Positions 26,354 through 34,770 are shown, numbered from the stretch's first letter. The stretch is DNA of 64,000 bases from Candidatus Corynebacterium faecigallinarum (GCA_019120175.1 DWVP01000023.1:1-64000); one strand, 5' to 3'. Made by a program: numbers and translations. The notes: generated from the letters alone by a model not told the origin.

Positions 26354-27373
26354 TCAGTGACCAGGTGCCACCCGCTTCTGGAACGGCGCTCTGAGCGCTT
26401 TAGCTATCCACCCTGCCACGGTGGTGCTGTACCAACGGATTGCCCGATCAAACCCGGACCACGACAAGACCCAGGTGAAGAGCACCGACACAGCAATGCC
26501 GACGGCAATCGCGATCGGCACCGCAGCGTCCTCGAGAAGCGCGTTGAGGGGACTATCAAGCGCTCTCACGGCCAGGCCGTGTAAGAGGTAGATCGCAAGA
26601 CTGCGTTTTCCGATCGTGACCAGGAATTCTGGAAGATTCCCGGACCAGCACAGGACGACGAGAGTCGACACAAATGCGCTGAGCAGAATAAATGATCGCA
26701 CTCCGAAACCGTACGGGACACTGACATCGAGATAATCGAAACCTCGTGAACCATACAACCATGCGTGTTCCAGATTAGGGATGTAGATTGCCGCTATCGT
26801 CACCGCGGACAACAGAGTTAGCCCCAGTTTGTGTATCGTTGGCAAACTTCCGGCCCACTGCAGCAACCTCATTCCGTACAGCTTTCCCACCACGAAGAAA
26901 GGGAGGAATGTCAGCGTTCGCGCGATCGACAGTTCATAGTCAACCACGGTGATCAGGCCTGCGAGCACCGCGATCACAACGGATGACACCAGCATGGTCT
27001 TGGGGAATCGCTCGATAACTGGCAGAAGAAGGAACCACCACACCATGGCGAGCAGGAACCAGGTGATCCAGTACGGTTCATACACGTCGGCGTCCGGCGG
27101 CTCATCGAAGTATGCCACCCAGTAGCGGTACACCGGTTGCGCGGTGACCACGAGAACGAGGAATACAAGCACTCGGTCCAGCAGCTTGTTCGATTTAGCG
27201 GTGATTCCAGCCAGGAAAACAAATGCCGGCATGTGGAACGAGTATATGGCCGTCATCAGTGCACGACTGATTTCATCGTCCCGGCCCACAATCCGTTGAA
27301 GGAAGTGGCCCAGGACTACCAGGAATATGAGTATTCCTTTAGCCTTATCTAGTCTGTCGTCACGAACTTTCAT
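26354..27373 (-). CDS. Acyltransferase-3 family membrane protein (paralogue 2)
   Basis: This 339-aa paralogue of the protein at 22295-23482 is collinear from the first residues (RLDKAKGILIFLVVLGHFLQ) to the last shared ones (IRWYSTTVAGWIAKALRAPF). ATG 27373 is chosen because the other copy starts at the same position. It lacks the 60-residue basic tail. Its codons are visibly richer in A/T than those of copy 1, so one copy may have been acquired or the duplication is old. It is a probable O-acyltransferase for an envelope sugar. It lies just left of the tRNA-Ala island. Confidence 0.8.
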   Translation of the reverse strand: MKVRDDRLDKAKGILIFLVVLGHFLQRIVGRDDEISRALMTAIYSFHMPAFVFLAGITAKSNKLLDRVLVFLVLVVTAQPVYRYWVAYFDEPPDADVYEPYWITWFLLAMVWWFLLLPVIERFPKTMLVSSVVIAVLAGLITVVDYELSIARTLTFLPFFVVGKLYGMRLLQWAGSLPTIHKLGLTLLSAVTIAAIYIPNLEHAWLYGSRGFDYLDVSVPYGFGVRSFILLSAFVSTLVVLCWSGNLPEFLVTIGKRSLAIYLLHGLAVRALDSPLNALLEDAAVPIAIAVGIAVSVLFTWVLSWSGFDRAIRWYSTTVAGWIAKALRAPFQKRVAPGH

Positions 27374-27557
27374 TGCGGGAGATTGTACACCGGCCAAGGG
27401 CGGCAGAGCGATTACTCGAGAACAACGCTCTCTTCGCTCCTGCCCGACCGACTACGTCATGAAGCAGGCGCGCACATACCGTGCCAGCACCAGGGCATGA
27501 CTCCAGCGATGACGAAGCAGTGATCTCGACTCGCTGGAGCATTGCCCAGGATGCGGA

Positions 27558-27593
27558 GAAGGGCACCTCCCATAACCTCGGAAGGTGCCCTTC
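27558..27593 (-). terminator. Terminator formerly downstream of tRNA-Ala(CGC)
   Basis: GAAGGGCACC pairs with GGTGCCCTTC. An almost identical hairpin lies just downstream of tRNA-Ala(TGC) at 37860-37893. Here it stands alone beside the 15-bp att repeat, as expected if an island now separates it from its tRNA. Confidence 0.75.
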
Positions 27594-27600
27594 ATCTGCT

Positions 27601-27615
27601 GTGGAGCTATGGGGA
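27601..27615. repeat. Left attachment-site repeat (attL) of the tRNA-Ala island
   Basis: GTGGAGCTATGGGGA repeats exactly at 34756-34770, where it forms the 3' end of tRNA-Ala(CGC). The sequence diverges immediately afterwards, so this is a tRNA-end duplicate and not a gene. Confidence 0.8.
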
Positions 27616-27723
27616 TTCCACAACATAATGACACTATCAGCAGGTCAGCACCAGTAAACGTACTATCTACCTACGGTCCTGTAGGAAAAGAATAGTAGAA
27701 CAGCCCCAGGAAGGGACCACACC

Positions 27724-27999
27724 ATGAGTACCAACACCAGCCATACCGCACCCATCATCGTCGACCACAGCCTCGACATTGATACGCCGACCACCAACGC
27801 ACGGTTGGTCAACCTTGCCAACCAGACCATCACCGACCTACTCAACGTCGCGCACCTCGACTATAACGGTGAACCGGACGGCTACCAGGCCCAGTCCAAC
27901 ATGTACGCGGACGCGGCCGCTCACGCACATGACCTCTACATCGCACTTGACCGGCTCAGCACCGAGGCACACGAAGCGAGCATGGACACCACCGCGTAA
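27724..27999 (+). CDS. Small hypothetical protein (island)
   Basis: This 91-aa acidic, Asn/Asp/Thr/Ala-rich protein starts at ATG 27724 with AGGAAGGGA upstream. It has no signal, membrane segment or recognisable motif. It is followed within 22 bp by a strong terminator, so it forms its own transcription unit at the left end of the tRNA-Ala island. The function is unknown. Confidence 0.6.
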   Translation: MSTNTSHTAPIIVDHSLDIDTPTTNARLVNLANQTITDLLNVAHLDYNGEPDGYQAQSNMYADAAAHAHDLYIALDRLSTEAHEASMDTTA

Positions 28000-28020
28000 C
28001 ACCGACCAGCAAGCACAGAA

Positions 28021-28058
28021 GAAGCCCCAACGCCGCTCACATCGGTCGTTGGGGCTTC
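28021..28058. terminator. Hairpin terminator after the 91-aa island gene
   Basis: A perfect 12-bp stem (GAAGCCCCAACG with its complement) has a 14-nt loop. Confidence 0.75.
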
Positions 28059-28599
28059 ACTATGTCATCGTGCTATTCGACCGCCCAGGCAGGCGCGCAG
28101 ACCAACTACAGGCACGCTCACGGCGACGATGCAGGGGCAGACAGCCGGGAATGAAAGGGGCCTGACCAGCGCGTTCATTGGCAATAATGAAAAGACCGGC
28201 AGACCACCCCGCCGCCGGGAACCTATGCGCTGAACAGCCACGTTACCGCTACCAGTAAGAAGCACCCCACCTCCTATGGCTACCCATAACAACCCTAAAC
28301 CCCACCGCCCCGCCACGTAAGACACCCCCACCGCCCGCACCAACACCACCACGACACGAACTGCACACCACCCCGGGGGGCACCCGACAACTGCGGTTAA
28401 GCCGGGGCCGAGGTCATAGAGCCGTCAATACTGTACGGGTTCTGAACCTTTTTGGAAATCATTCCCGAGATTTATAGGAATGATACTTTCGCCGCATCCC
28501 CTCGTTCGTACCGAAGAAAAGCCATGCAAGAGACCGAGGTCTCATGTACAACAGTAGGTGAACTACATCCCGCGCGTTGACACGGAAGGCAGTTCCACT
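28059..28599. other. Intergenic region with a dyad upstream of the LGFP lipoprotein
   Basis: This stretch of about 540 bp has no convincing gene. A minus-strand frame at 28065-28352 has a hydrophobic start but no ribosome site. The dyad TCATTCC-N11-GGAATGA (28459-28483) lies 117 bp before the lipoprotein start and may be an operator or a weak hairpin. Confidence 0.35.
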
Positions 28600-29181
28600 A
28601 TGAGAATCAACCTCAAGCGCACAATCACCGTCGTTGCTGCAGGCGGCCTACTCCTCGGAGCTGCCGCATGCAGTGAAGACGACGCATCAGACGCAACGTC
28701 AGGCGCAAGTTCAGCCGCCGAAAGCGGTGCAGCGAAAGCATCGGACGCAATCAGCGGTTCGGATTCGTCTGAATCTCCGGACGCTTCCAGCACTGAGTCG
28801 GAGGGTGCAGGCTCAGAATCGGAGGAAGCTGCGAACACCGAGCTCACCGAGGGCCTGCAGTCCGCCTACGACGAAGCAGGCGGCGAGCAGGGTCCTTGGG
28901 GCGCGGTGAAGAGCGTTGAAAGCGCTGACGGTGCGACCCTGGCAACGTTCGAGAATGGCTGGGCCGTTGAAAATGACAGCGGCGAAGTGACCCCACTGAT
29001 CGGGAAGATCGGCGAGACCTGGGCCAACGACGGTGGCCTCGATAACGACATCGGTCTGCCCACCGCCCCGGAATCAGGCGACGCAATGCAGGGCTGGACC
29101 CAGCAGTTCGAGAACGGCACGATTTCGTGGATGCAGGATGACGAAGGTAACTGGGACGCTGATATTGAAAGCGGCCAGTAG
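28600..29181 (+). CDS. Lipoprotein with C-terminal LGFP-type repeats
   Basis: This 193-aa precursor has a signal peptide and lipobox LLLGAAAC (lipidated Cys24). A long Ser/Glu/Ala-rich spacer (25-85) is followed by a C-terminal region with repeats of the LGFP kind (GETWANDGGLDNDIGLPTAPE, then WTQQFENGTISW). LGFP repeats bind or associate with the cell wall in mycolic-acid bacteria, so the protein probably sits between membrane and arabinogalactan. ATG 28600 is used. It is carried by the tRNA-Ala island. Exact partners are unknown. Confidence 0.75.
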   Translation: MRINLKRTITVVAAGGLLLGAAACSEDDASDATSGASSAAESGAAKASDAISGSDSSESPDASSTESEGAGSESEEAANTELTEGLQSAYDEAGGEQGPWGAVKSVESADGATLATFENGWAVENDSGEVTPLIGKIGETWANDGGLDNDIGLPTAPESGDAMQGWTQQFENGTISWMQDDEGNWDADIESGQ

Positions 29182-29200
29182 CCAAAACCTTTCGATCCTT

Positions 29201-29225
29201 CCCCCTGCCTTACATGGCGGGGGGT
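29201..29225 (+). terminator. Hairpin terminator after the lipoprotein gene
   Basis: CCCCCTGCC pairs with GGCGGGGG around a 6-nt loop, followed by GTTCT. Confidence 0.6.
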
Positions 29226-29229
29226 TCTG

Positions 29230-29469
29230 TCACTTCACCATCGCTGAGGGCCTGCTGCTGCCGTCGATGAGCACCCGGTGTGTTCCGGATTCAATCTCGG
29301 CGTCCAATTCGTCCGGTACCTCGCTAATCTACCCGTCGTCCCCCTCAATCAAGCGGTACTTACTGAAGCTAGGCTCGATAGCGGGGTCGTACACGGCGAT
29401 TACGATCGAACGGTCGAATCGGTGCTCTCGAATAATGTCGGTCAGTTGTCGAAGCGCAGCCTCAGTCAT
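29230..29469 (-). pseudogene. Small frame with an internal TAG stop
   Basis: From ATG 29469 the minus strand reads MTEAALRQLTDIIREHRF ... LIEGDDG, meets TAG at 29329-29331, and continues in the same frame for 32 codons (ISEVPDELDAEIESGTHRVL ...) to TGA at 29230. The two halves together give a plausible 79-residue acidic protein. No family was recognised, so it may be a nonsense-mutated small gene or simply non-coding. Confidence 0.3.
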
Positions 29470-30133
29470 CGCCGGGGAGATGGATGTGCGGCGGAGGAAG
29501 GAGGATGGCTCGTTCAATCACTTCCCCAGAAGCCACAATCTGAACCGGCGTACATGTCCCGCGAATTTCGCTTATATCGTGAATCGCGCAAGGGCCGCAG
29601 CAATATCACGCCAAAGCGGTGGCCTCTTGACCGTCGAACTCGCTCGTATCAATCACAGCGCGGAAGTACACCTCGCCTCGTACAACCCGATCGTATGTAG
29701 TGTCTACCTCGTTTACACCGACCTTTTCAATGATCGCACCGATGTTGTGCTCAGCACAGAAGTCCAGCATCTCTTGAGTCTCGGCGATTCCGCCGATCAT
29801 CGACCCAGCGAGGATCTTCGATCCCCCAACCACTGCGCCGAAGTGCAGTGACTGCGCAGCAGGCGGCATCCCCACCACAGCCAACGCACCGTGGGGTTTC
29901 AGCAGGGACAGGTAGTTATCCAGAGGAATGTCGGCACTGATCGTGTTGAGGATCAGGTCAAACTCCCCGGCATGGTCGCTGAAGAACCTTTCGTCCTCGG
30001 TCGCGAGTGTTCCAGAGGCTCCGAGCTCGAAGGCGAGCTGTTCCTTCTTACGGGTACGCGATAGCACCGTCACATCCGCACCCATCGCGACAGCGATCTG
30101 GACGCCCATGTGCCCGAGTCCGCCAAGGCCTAG

Positions 30134-31215
30134 GTGTACTCGGTCATGAGGTTGGTGGCGGTGTTGGAGTTGCGGAAGGGGAGAACCTCCGGGCTTAGTG
30201 GAGATATCTGACGTCTTCACGACCACGGAGGTTCTCGTGTCCCACCGTAATGCCCGTCTGACTGTTCACGGTCGCCGGTTGATCATTGAGCGTTCCCGGC
30301 AGGGGTGGCCGCAAGCGCATATCGCTGCAGCGATGGGCGTGTCCCGCAGGTGTGTTCAACGATGGATCGACCGGTATCGGCGTGAGGGAGATGCAGGGCT
30401 GGAGGACCGCTCCTCGCGGCCGTTGACGATGCCCTCGAAAACACCGGATGCGGTGGAGCAGGCCATCGTCGACCTGCGGCGCGCGGAACGGCTCAGCAGG
30501 GACGAGATCGCCCATCGGCTGAAACTGGCACCTCGGACAGTGTCACGTGTCCTCGCCCGTCACGGCATGCCGCCGTTGTGGGACCTGGATCCGATGACGG
30601 GAGAACAGGTCCGCGCGTCGAAGAAGACCACCACCCGGTATGAACGCGAACACCCAGGTGAGCTGGTCCACATGGATGTGAAGAAGCTCGGCCGGATCCC
30701 CGAGGGCGGCGGGTGGCGTGCGCACGGCCGCGCCGCGACGAACCCGGGTAAGAACAAGCGTCCAAAGCTCGGATACGACTTCGTCCACTCCCTCGTGGAT
30801 GACAACTCCCGGCTGGCGTACTCCGAAGTCCTCCCGGACGAGAAGGGGCCGACGTGCGCGGCGTTCTTGGAGCGGGCGCTGGAGTACTTCGCCGCGCACG
30901 GCATCACCCGGGTGGAGCGGCTGATCACGGACAACGCCTGGGCGTACCGGTTCTCACTCAGACAGGTATGCGCCGAGCATGGCATCCGCCAGAAGTTCAT
31001 CAAACCGCACTGCCCCTGGCAGAACGGGAAGGTCGAGCGCTTCAACCGGACGCTGCAGACCGAATGGGCGTACCGGCACGTGTTCACCAGCAGCGCCGAA
31101 CGCACCGCCGCGCTTGCGCCCTGGCTCGAGCACTACAACAATGAACGACGCCACTCAGCCCTCGGAGGCAAACCCCCGATCAGCCGACTGCGACCAACCT
31201 CATGACCGGGTACAC
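30134..31215 (+). mobile_element. IS481-family insertion sequence
   Basis: This 1082-bp element has terminal inverted repeats GTGTACTCGGTCATGAGG at the left and a near-identical complement at the right (two mismatches in about 25 bp). It is flanked by CTAG on both sides within CCTAGG. IS481 elements are known to choose NCTAGN targets and duplicate CTAG, which fits. One transposase gene fills the element. Confidence 0.92.
30237..31205 (+). CDS. IS481-family transposase
   Basis: This 322-aa protein has an N-terminal helix-turn-helix region (QAHIAAAMGVSRRCVQRWIDRY and RDEIAHRLKLAPRTVSRVL) and an RNase-H-like DDE core: Asp in HMDVKKLG, Asp in ITDNAWAY and Glu in GKVERFNRTL. GTG 30237 follows GGAGG by five bases. 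The ribosome site lies in the right arm of a perfect 10-bp inverted repeat (30181-30190 and 30227-30236), which would hide it in read-through transcripts. The gene appears intact and active. Confidence 0.92.
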   Translation: MSHRNARLTVHGRRLIIERSRQGWPQAHIAAAMGVSRRCVQRWIDRYRREGDAGLEDRSSRPLTMPSKTPDAVEQAIVDLRRAERLSRDEIAHRLKLAPRTVSRVLARHGMPPLWDLDPMTGEQVRASKKTTTRYEREHPGELVHMDVKKLGRIPEGGGWRAHGRAATNPGKNKRPKLGYDFVHSLVDDNSRLAYSEVLPDEKGPTCAAFLERALEYFAAHGITRVERLITDNAWAYRFSLRQVCAEHGIRQKFIKPHCPWQNGKVERFNRTLQTEWAYRHVFTSSAERTAALAPWLEHYNNERRHSALGGKPPISRLRPTS

Positions 31216-31762
31216 CTAGGATCGCGACCTTCTTTCCCGGCCCAGCGCCCCATCGCTTCAGGGGAGCATATGTGGTGATCCCAGCGCACAGCAGCGGCGC
31301 AGCAACGTCGAAGTCGATACTGTCAGGGACGCGGCAGACGAACTGCTCGTTAACGACGATCTTCTGCGAGTAACCACCCTGTGTAATGCTTCCGTCAACG
31401 TCGACAGAATCGTAGGTCATGATCGCACCCTTGAGGCAGTCTTGTTCTTGGCCGTTGCGGCATTGTTCGCATTCACCGCAGGAGTTGACCATGCAGCCGA
31501 CGCCGACCCGGTCCCCGATCTTCCAGTTCGTAACGCTGGAGCCGACAGCGGATACCGTGCCCGCGATCTCGTGGCCGACGGTAAGGGGAAAGTGGGCACT
31601 ACCCCACTCATTACGGATCGTGTGGATGTCGCTGTGGCAGATGCCGGCCGCTGCGATGTCGATGACAACGTCATCAGGACGTGGGTCACGGCGCTCTATC
31701 TCTACAACACGGAACGAGTCTTCTGCGCTGGTCTTCTGGAGTGCCTTCACGGTGAGGGACAA

Positions 31763-32169
31763 GATAGCCTCCTGTAGCTATTTTCTGGCATTAGCCGCCA
31801 GGTAACGTGGCTGTACCTGACGAGATCGTACGCTCTCCGCGCGTGGCATGAAACCTAATCGCCTTGCTGCCCGCGCCTCGTGACCGTTCGGACATCAACG
31901 TGATCAATGCCTGTAGACCGCAGGCCGCCGACGAGAAGGCGACCTAGCGGACTACCACCAGAGCCCGTCCGCGAAAACATCACAGTCAGATTAGTCGGCG
32001 TAGGAAACTTCCCCATCGGCAAACTATACCCGTGGCCGTATACGCCCTGGTGAGTTAATCAAACAACCGATGAACATGTCATAACGATCTCACAACGTTG
32101 GTGGACGTTCCGGAGCCGGCCGCATACTTTGACAGTTGTTCGTCAACCTCCTCACAGGAAGATCGATAC
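31763..32169. other. Intergenic region, nothing recognised
   Basis: About 400 bp lie upstream of the interrupted alcohol dehydrogenase and of the secreted-protein gene. It presumably holds their divergent promoters. No open frame, dyad or RNA motif stands out. Confidence 0.3.
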
Positions 32170-32685
32170 ATGAAAAAGTCATTTCGGGCCCGTATTGTCG
32201 TGGCATCTGTTGCTGCGGCACTCCCACTCACTGTATTCCCCGCCACAGCCAACGGCGACTCGGCCGTTCCTAACGCAACAACGAGCACTGCAACAGCTAA
32301 AGAGACTGAGCAGCTGACTGCAGAAGATCGACAGCTGATCAATGAAACGCTTGGCTACGAAGCTATCCCCGAAAGCGCCGCAGCGCTGCAATATAATGGT
32401 GACAACGTTGATGTTCTCGATGAGAACGGCGGCATCATTCCTGTTGACATCGATCAGCAAGCGTCAAATGCCCCCACGATCCAGGCACGGAGTGCGGGAG
32501 ACGAGATTAAGCGTGTCGTGGGCGCGTGCCTCGGAATCGACTTCTTCGGCGCTGTGGGTGCTTGGGAGGCCATTGAATCCCAGGTGAACTCTTGGGACAA
32601 GGCCGCAAAGTTCGTCCTGCGGCGAGTGGGGCTCATCGGCGCAATCTCTTGCGGCGGAGGCGTGTTTGCTGAGTACCTCCTCTAA
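32170..32685 (+). CDS. Secreted protein, possible bacteriocin-like precursor
   Basis: This 171-aa protein has a clear Sec signal (MKKSFRARIVVASVAAALPL, likely cut after PATANG near residue 29). A polar Thr/Glu/Asp-rich middle (30-105) is followed by a compact hydrophobic C-terminal 63 residues (109-171) with two cysteines (Cys120 and Cys161) and a Gly-rich end SCGGGVFAEYLL. Signal, acidic pro-region and cysteine-bracketed amphipathic C-terminus recall Sec-exported bacteriocin precursors cut to release their C-terminal peptide. The next gene, 12 bp downstream, encodes a two-helix membrane protein of immunity-protein size. No known family was recognised and the antimicrobial role is inference. 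Confidence 0.6.
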   Translation: MKKSFRARIVVASVAAALPLTVFPATANGDSAVPNATTSTATAKETEQLTAEDRQLINETLGYEAIPESAAALQYNGDNVDVLDENGGIIPVDIDQQASNAPTIQARSAGDEIKRVVGACLGIDFFGAVGAWEAIESQVNSWDKAAKFVLRRVGLIGAISCGGGVFAEYLL

Positions 32686-32697
32686 GAAAGGAGAGCA

Positions 32698-32904
32698 ATG
32701 GGAAACAAGTTCGAAGAATACTCAGGTGGAATGAAGCTGAGCGCTCTTGCACTCGCCGTTGTCGTGATATTTGCTATTTATGTGGTCACGGCCGATGCGT
32801 CGCAGTGGGTGCAATTCGCAGCTATTGCTGCCGTAGCAGTAGTAGCGATACTCTTCATTCGTATATCTGGAATTGGCCGGACTAAAAAGGCCAAGAATCG
32901 TTAG
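32698..32904 (+). CDS. Small two-helix membrane protein, possible immunity partner
   Basis: This 68-aa protein has two transmembrane segments (about 14-32 and 36-57) and a Lys/Arg-rich C-terminal tail (IGRTKKAKNR). It starts at ATG 32698 with AAGGAGAG six bases upstream and 12 bp after the secreted-protein stop, so the two are co-transcribed. Its size and topology match membrane-embedded immunity proteins encoded next to bacteriocins, but no homologue was recognised. Confidence 0.6.
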   Translation: MGNKFEEYSGGMKLSALALAVVVIFAIYVVTADASQWVQFAAIAAVAVVAILFIRISGIGRTKKAKNR

Positions 32905-33110
32905 CGAGTAGATCGCTAGCACGCCCCTCGTCACCCCCCTGCGCATGCGTCTTCCAGCCTTGTAGAGCAGCGCGGGGGTAGGAAGCGCAACCCGGGACGG
33001 GCATTCACCTAGTGTGTTCTCATGGGAACACATGACATGCGAGGGACTGCTGTGCGAGTAGTTGACATCTGATCTGGCTTGCCGTGGGGTGGGCCTGGAA
33101 GGATGTTGCT

Positions 33111-33419
33111 GTGCCCAAGCCTTACCCGTCCGAGTTTCGTGACGATGTCGTGCGCGTCGCGAGGAACCGTGAGCCCGGAGTGACGATCGAGCAGATCGCG
33201 AAAGACTTCGGCGTTCACCCCATGACGCTGCAGAAGTGGCTGCGTCGCGCCGACATCGACGCCGGAGCCAAGCCCGGAACGACCCGAACCGAGGCTGCGG
33301 AGATCCGTGAGCTGCGCAAGCGGAACCGGCTCCTCGAGCAGGAGAACGAGGTCCTCCGGCGTGCGGCGGCGTACCTGTCGCAGGCGAACCTGCCGGGAAA
33401 AGGTTATACCCGCTGGTGA
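33111..33419 (+). CDS. IS3-family transposase OrfA
   Basis: This 102-aa helix-turn-helix protein (YPSEFRDDVVRVARNREPG, then IAKDFGVHPMTLQKWLRRAD) has a leucine-zipper-like C-terminus (RKRNRLLEQENEVLRRAA). It starts at GTG 33111. OrfB begins in the -1 frame 4 bp before its stop, and GGGAAAAGG upstream is a plausible slippery site for making the OrfAB transposase. Confidence 0.88.
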   Translation: MPKPYPSEFRDDVVRVARNREPGVTIEQIAKDFGVHPMTLQKWLRRADIDAGAKPGTTRTEAAEIRELRKRNRLLEQENEVLRRAAAYLSQANLPGKGYTRW

Positions 33420-34303
33420 CGGAGCTCGCCGAAGCAGGGATCCCTGTGACGGTGACGTGTCGGGTGCTCAAGCTCTCCCGTCAGCCCTACTACCGGTGGC
33501 TGGCGAACCCCATCACCACCAGCGAGGTGGTGGAGGCGTATCGCGCGAACGCGCTGTTCGACGCACACCGCGACGACCCCGAATTCGGGCACCGGCTGCT
33601 GGCCGACGAGGCCCGCGATGTGGGTGAGGCGAAGTCGGACCGGACCGCGTGGCGGATCGCCTCAGCGAACGGCTGGTGGTCCGTGTTCGGGAAGAAACAG
33701 GCCAAGAACGGGAAGAAGCCGGGACCGCCGGTCCACGACGACCTCTGCGCCGTCATCGACGAGCACGGCCGGACCCGGCACGTCTTCGCCGCCGACGCCC
33801 CGAACCAGCTCTGGCTCGTCGACATCACGGAGCACAAGACCGCCGAAGGCAAGCTCTACTGCTGCGCCATCAAAGACGCCTGCAGCGGCAAGATCGTCGG
33901 GTACTCGATCGGCTCGAGGATGAAGTCCCGCCTGGCCGTTCAGGCGCTCGAGAACGCCGTCTCGATGCGCGGCGACGTCGCCGGCTGCATCGTCCACAGC
34001 GACAGGGGCAGTCAATTTCGTAGCAGGAAGTTCCTGCGCGCTCTGGCCCGTCATCGCCTGGTCGGATCCATGGGCCGCGTCGGCTCCAGCGGGGACAACG
34101 CCGCCATGGAATCGTTCTTCGCCCTGCTGCAGAAGAACGACCTCGACCGCCGAGCCTGGACCACCCGCGAGCAGCTGCGCATCGCGATCGTCACCTGGAT
34201 CGAGCGGACCTACCACCGACGCTGCAGACAGGCACGCCTGGGCCGTTTGACGCCCATCGAGTTCGAGACCATCATGAACACGACCGTCGCACTGACGGCG
34301 TGA
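33416..34303 (+). CDS. IS3-family transposase OrfB (DDE integrase core)
   Basis: This 295-aa catalytic subunit has YYRWLANP and FGHRLLADEA in the N-terminal HTH_21-like part. It also has the DDE residues: Asp in LWLVDITEHK, Asp in IVHSDRGSQF and Glu in NAAMESFFALLQKN, followed by the usual C-terminal RRCRQARLGRLTPIEFE. It is normally made as an OrfAB fusion by -1 frameshifting. It appears complete, so the element may still be mobile. Confidence 0.9.
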   Translation: MTELAEAGIPVTVTCRVLKLSRQPYYRWLANPITTSEVVEAYRANALFDAHRDDPEFGHRLLADEARDVGEAKSDRTAWRIASANGWWSVFGKKQAKNGKKPGPPVHDDLCAVIDEHGRTRHVFAADAPNQLWLVDITEHKTAEGKLYCCAIKDACSGKIVGYSIGSRMKSRLAVQALENAVSMRGDVAGCIVHSDRGSQFRSRKFLRALARHRLVGSMGRVGSSGDNAAMESFFALLQKNDLDRRAWTTREQLRIAIVTWIERTYHRRCRQARLGRLTPIEFETIMNTTVALTA

Positions 34304-34317
34304 CTACACCCTGTCAC

Positions 34318-34602
34318 CTATCCGCGCAGCAGTCCCCTTTCACGAGCCGCCCTGTTCCTCTCCTTCGGAGGGAGCCACTCAGCAAGTGTCCCGTCTTCTG
34401 TCATACGGTCGATCAGGTTGCGCTCCGCCCGATACCACGCCTCTACAGCCCCCGCCGTCTCAAAGCTCTGCCCACCCGGGGTGTGTCGTTTCCCGTCAGG
34501 CCCGGTGAACTTGCCGAACCATCGGCGGCCCTTCCCCTTGGGCTTGCCGTTGTTCCAGGGCTTTTCCCCGAAGGACCGTCGCTCTCCGCTGTTGTTCGGC
34601 AT
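34318..34602 (-). pseudogene. Tyrosine-recombinase integrase, N-terminal fragment
   Basis: This 94-aa frame reads KGRRWFGKFTGPDGKRHTPGG ... AVEAWYRAERNLIDRMTEDGTLAEWLPPKER, the arm-binding/SAM-like N-terminus of actinobacterial phage-type integrases. The last residues (RGLLRG) are IS3 inverted repeat, so the true gene was cut at about 34337. The catalytic domain (about 300 residues with R-H-R-Y) is absent on the far side of the IS. Its position and orientation just downstream of tRNA-Ala(CGC) fit an island integrase. It is non-functional. Confidence 0.85.
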
Positions 34603-34755
34603 GGTCTCCTACGTCCTGTCGCTGTAGGGGAACCGTAGGAAACGGCTGCCCCATGATGCGGTTCCCTGCCCATACAGGGTGTGCTACATGTCTAGCATGT
34701 GACCTGCACAAAGACCGGAACCCGCTGGTCTTAACGACCAACGGATTCCATGATA

Positions 34756-34770
34756 GTGGAGCTATGGGGA
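34756..34770. repeat. Right attachment-site repeat (attR) in tRNA-Ala(CGC)
   Basis: GTGGAGCTATGGGGA is identical to 27601-27615. It covers the discriminator base and the 3' acceptor strand of the tRNA. Confidence 0.8.

Larger units (their letters stand above)
29606..31762 (-). pseudogene. Zinc-dependent alcohol dehydrogenase interrupted by IS481
   Basis: The N-terminal part (31762 down to 31216) has GICHSDIH, GHEIAG and the structural-zinc cysteines in GECEQCRNGQEQDC. The C-terminal part (30133 down to 29606) resumes with LGGLGHMGVQIAVAMGADV, the Rossmann motif. Removing the 1082-bp IS and one CTAG copy restores KVAILGLGGLGHM and a roughly 356-aa NAD(P)-dependent aldehyde reductase/alcohol dehydrogenase of the YahK/cinnamyl-alcohol type. 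The start is TTG 31762 after AGGAGG. The gene was otherwise intact, so the insertion is recent. Confidence 0.9.
33043..34336 (+). mobile_element. IS3-family insertion sequence
   Basis: This element of about 1294 bp has matching ends: GGGACTGCTGTGCGAG at the left and the complement of GGGACTGCTGCGCGGA at the right, both followed inward by TAGkTGACA. It carries two overlapping frames typical of IS3. No target duplication flanks the ends, which suggests a later deletion at one side. The right end terminates the integrase reading frame. Confidence 0.8.
27616..34755. mobile_element. Decayed genomic island integrated in tRNA-Ala(CGC)
   Basis: The interval between the two 15-bp repeats holds the N-terminus of a tyrosine integrase next to the tRNA, an IS3 element, an IS481 element inside an alcohol dehydrogenase, a lipoprotein, small hypothetical genes and long non-coding stretches, some of them A/T-richer than the core. 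This fits an integrative element that used the tRNA 3' end as attachment site and lost mobility when its integrase was cut. Any conjugation or replication genes are gone. Confidence 0.75.

Noticed and set aside
29033..29851. 272-codon plus-strand frame in the island
   Set aside because: It has no ribosome site, crosses the lipoprotein end and the dehydrogenase pseudogene, and has no recognisable motif.
32722..33471. 249-codon minus-strand frame beside IS3, as the missing integrase C-terminus
   Set aside because: No R-H-R-Y catalytic motifs are present, and it overlaps OrfA and the small membrane gene.
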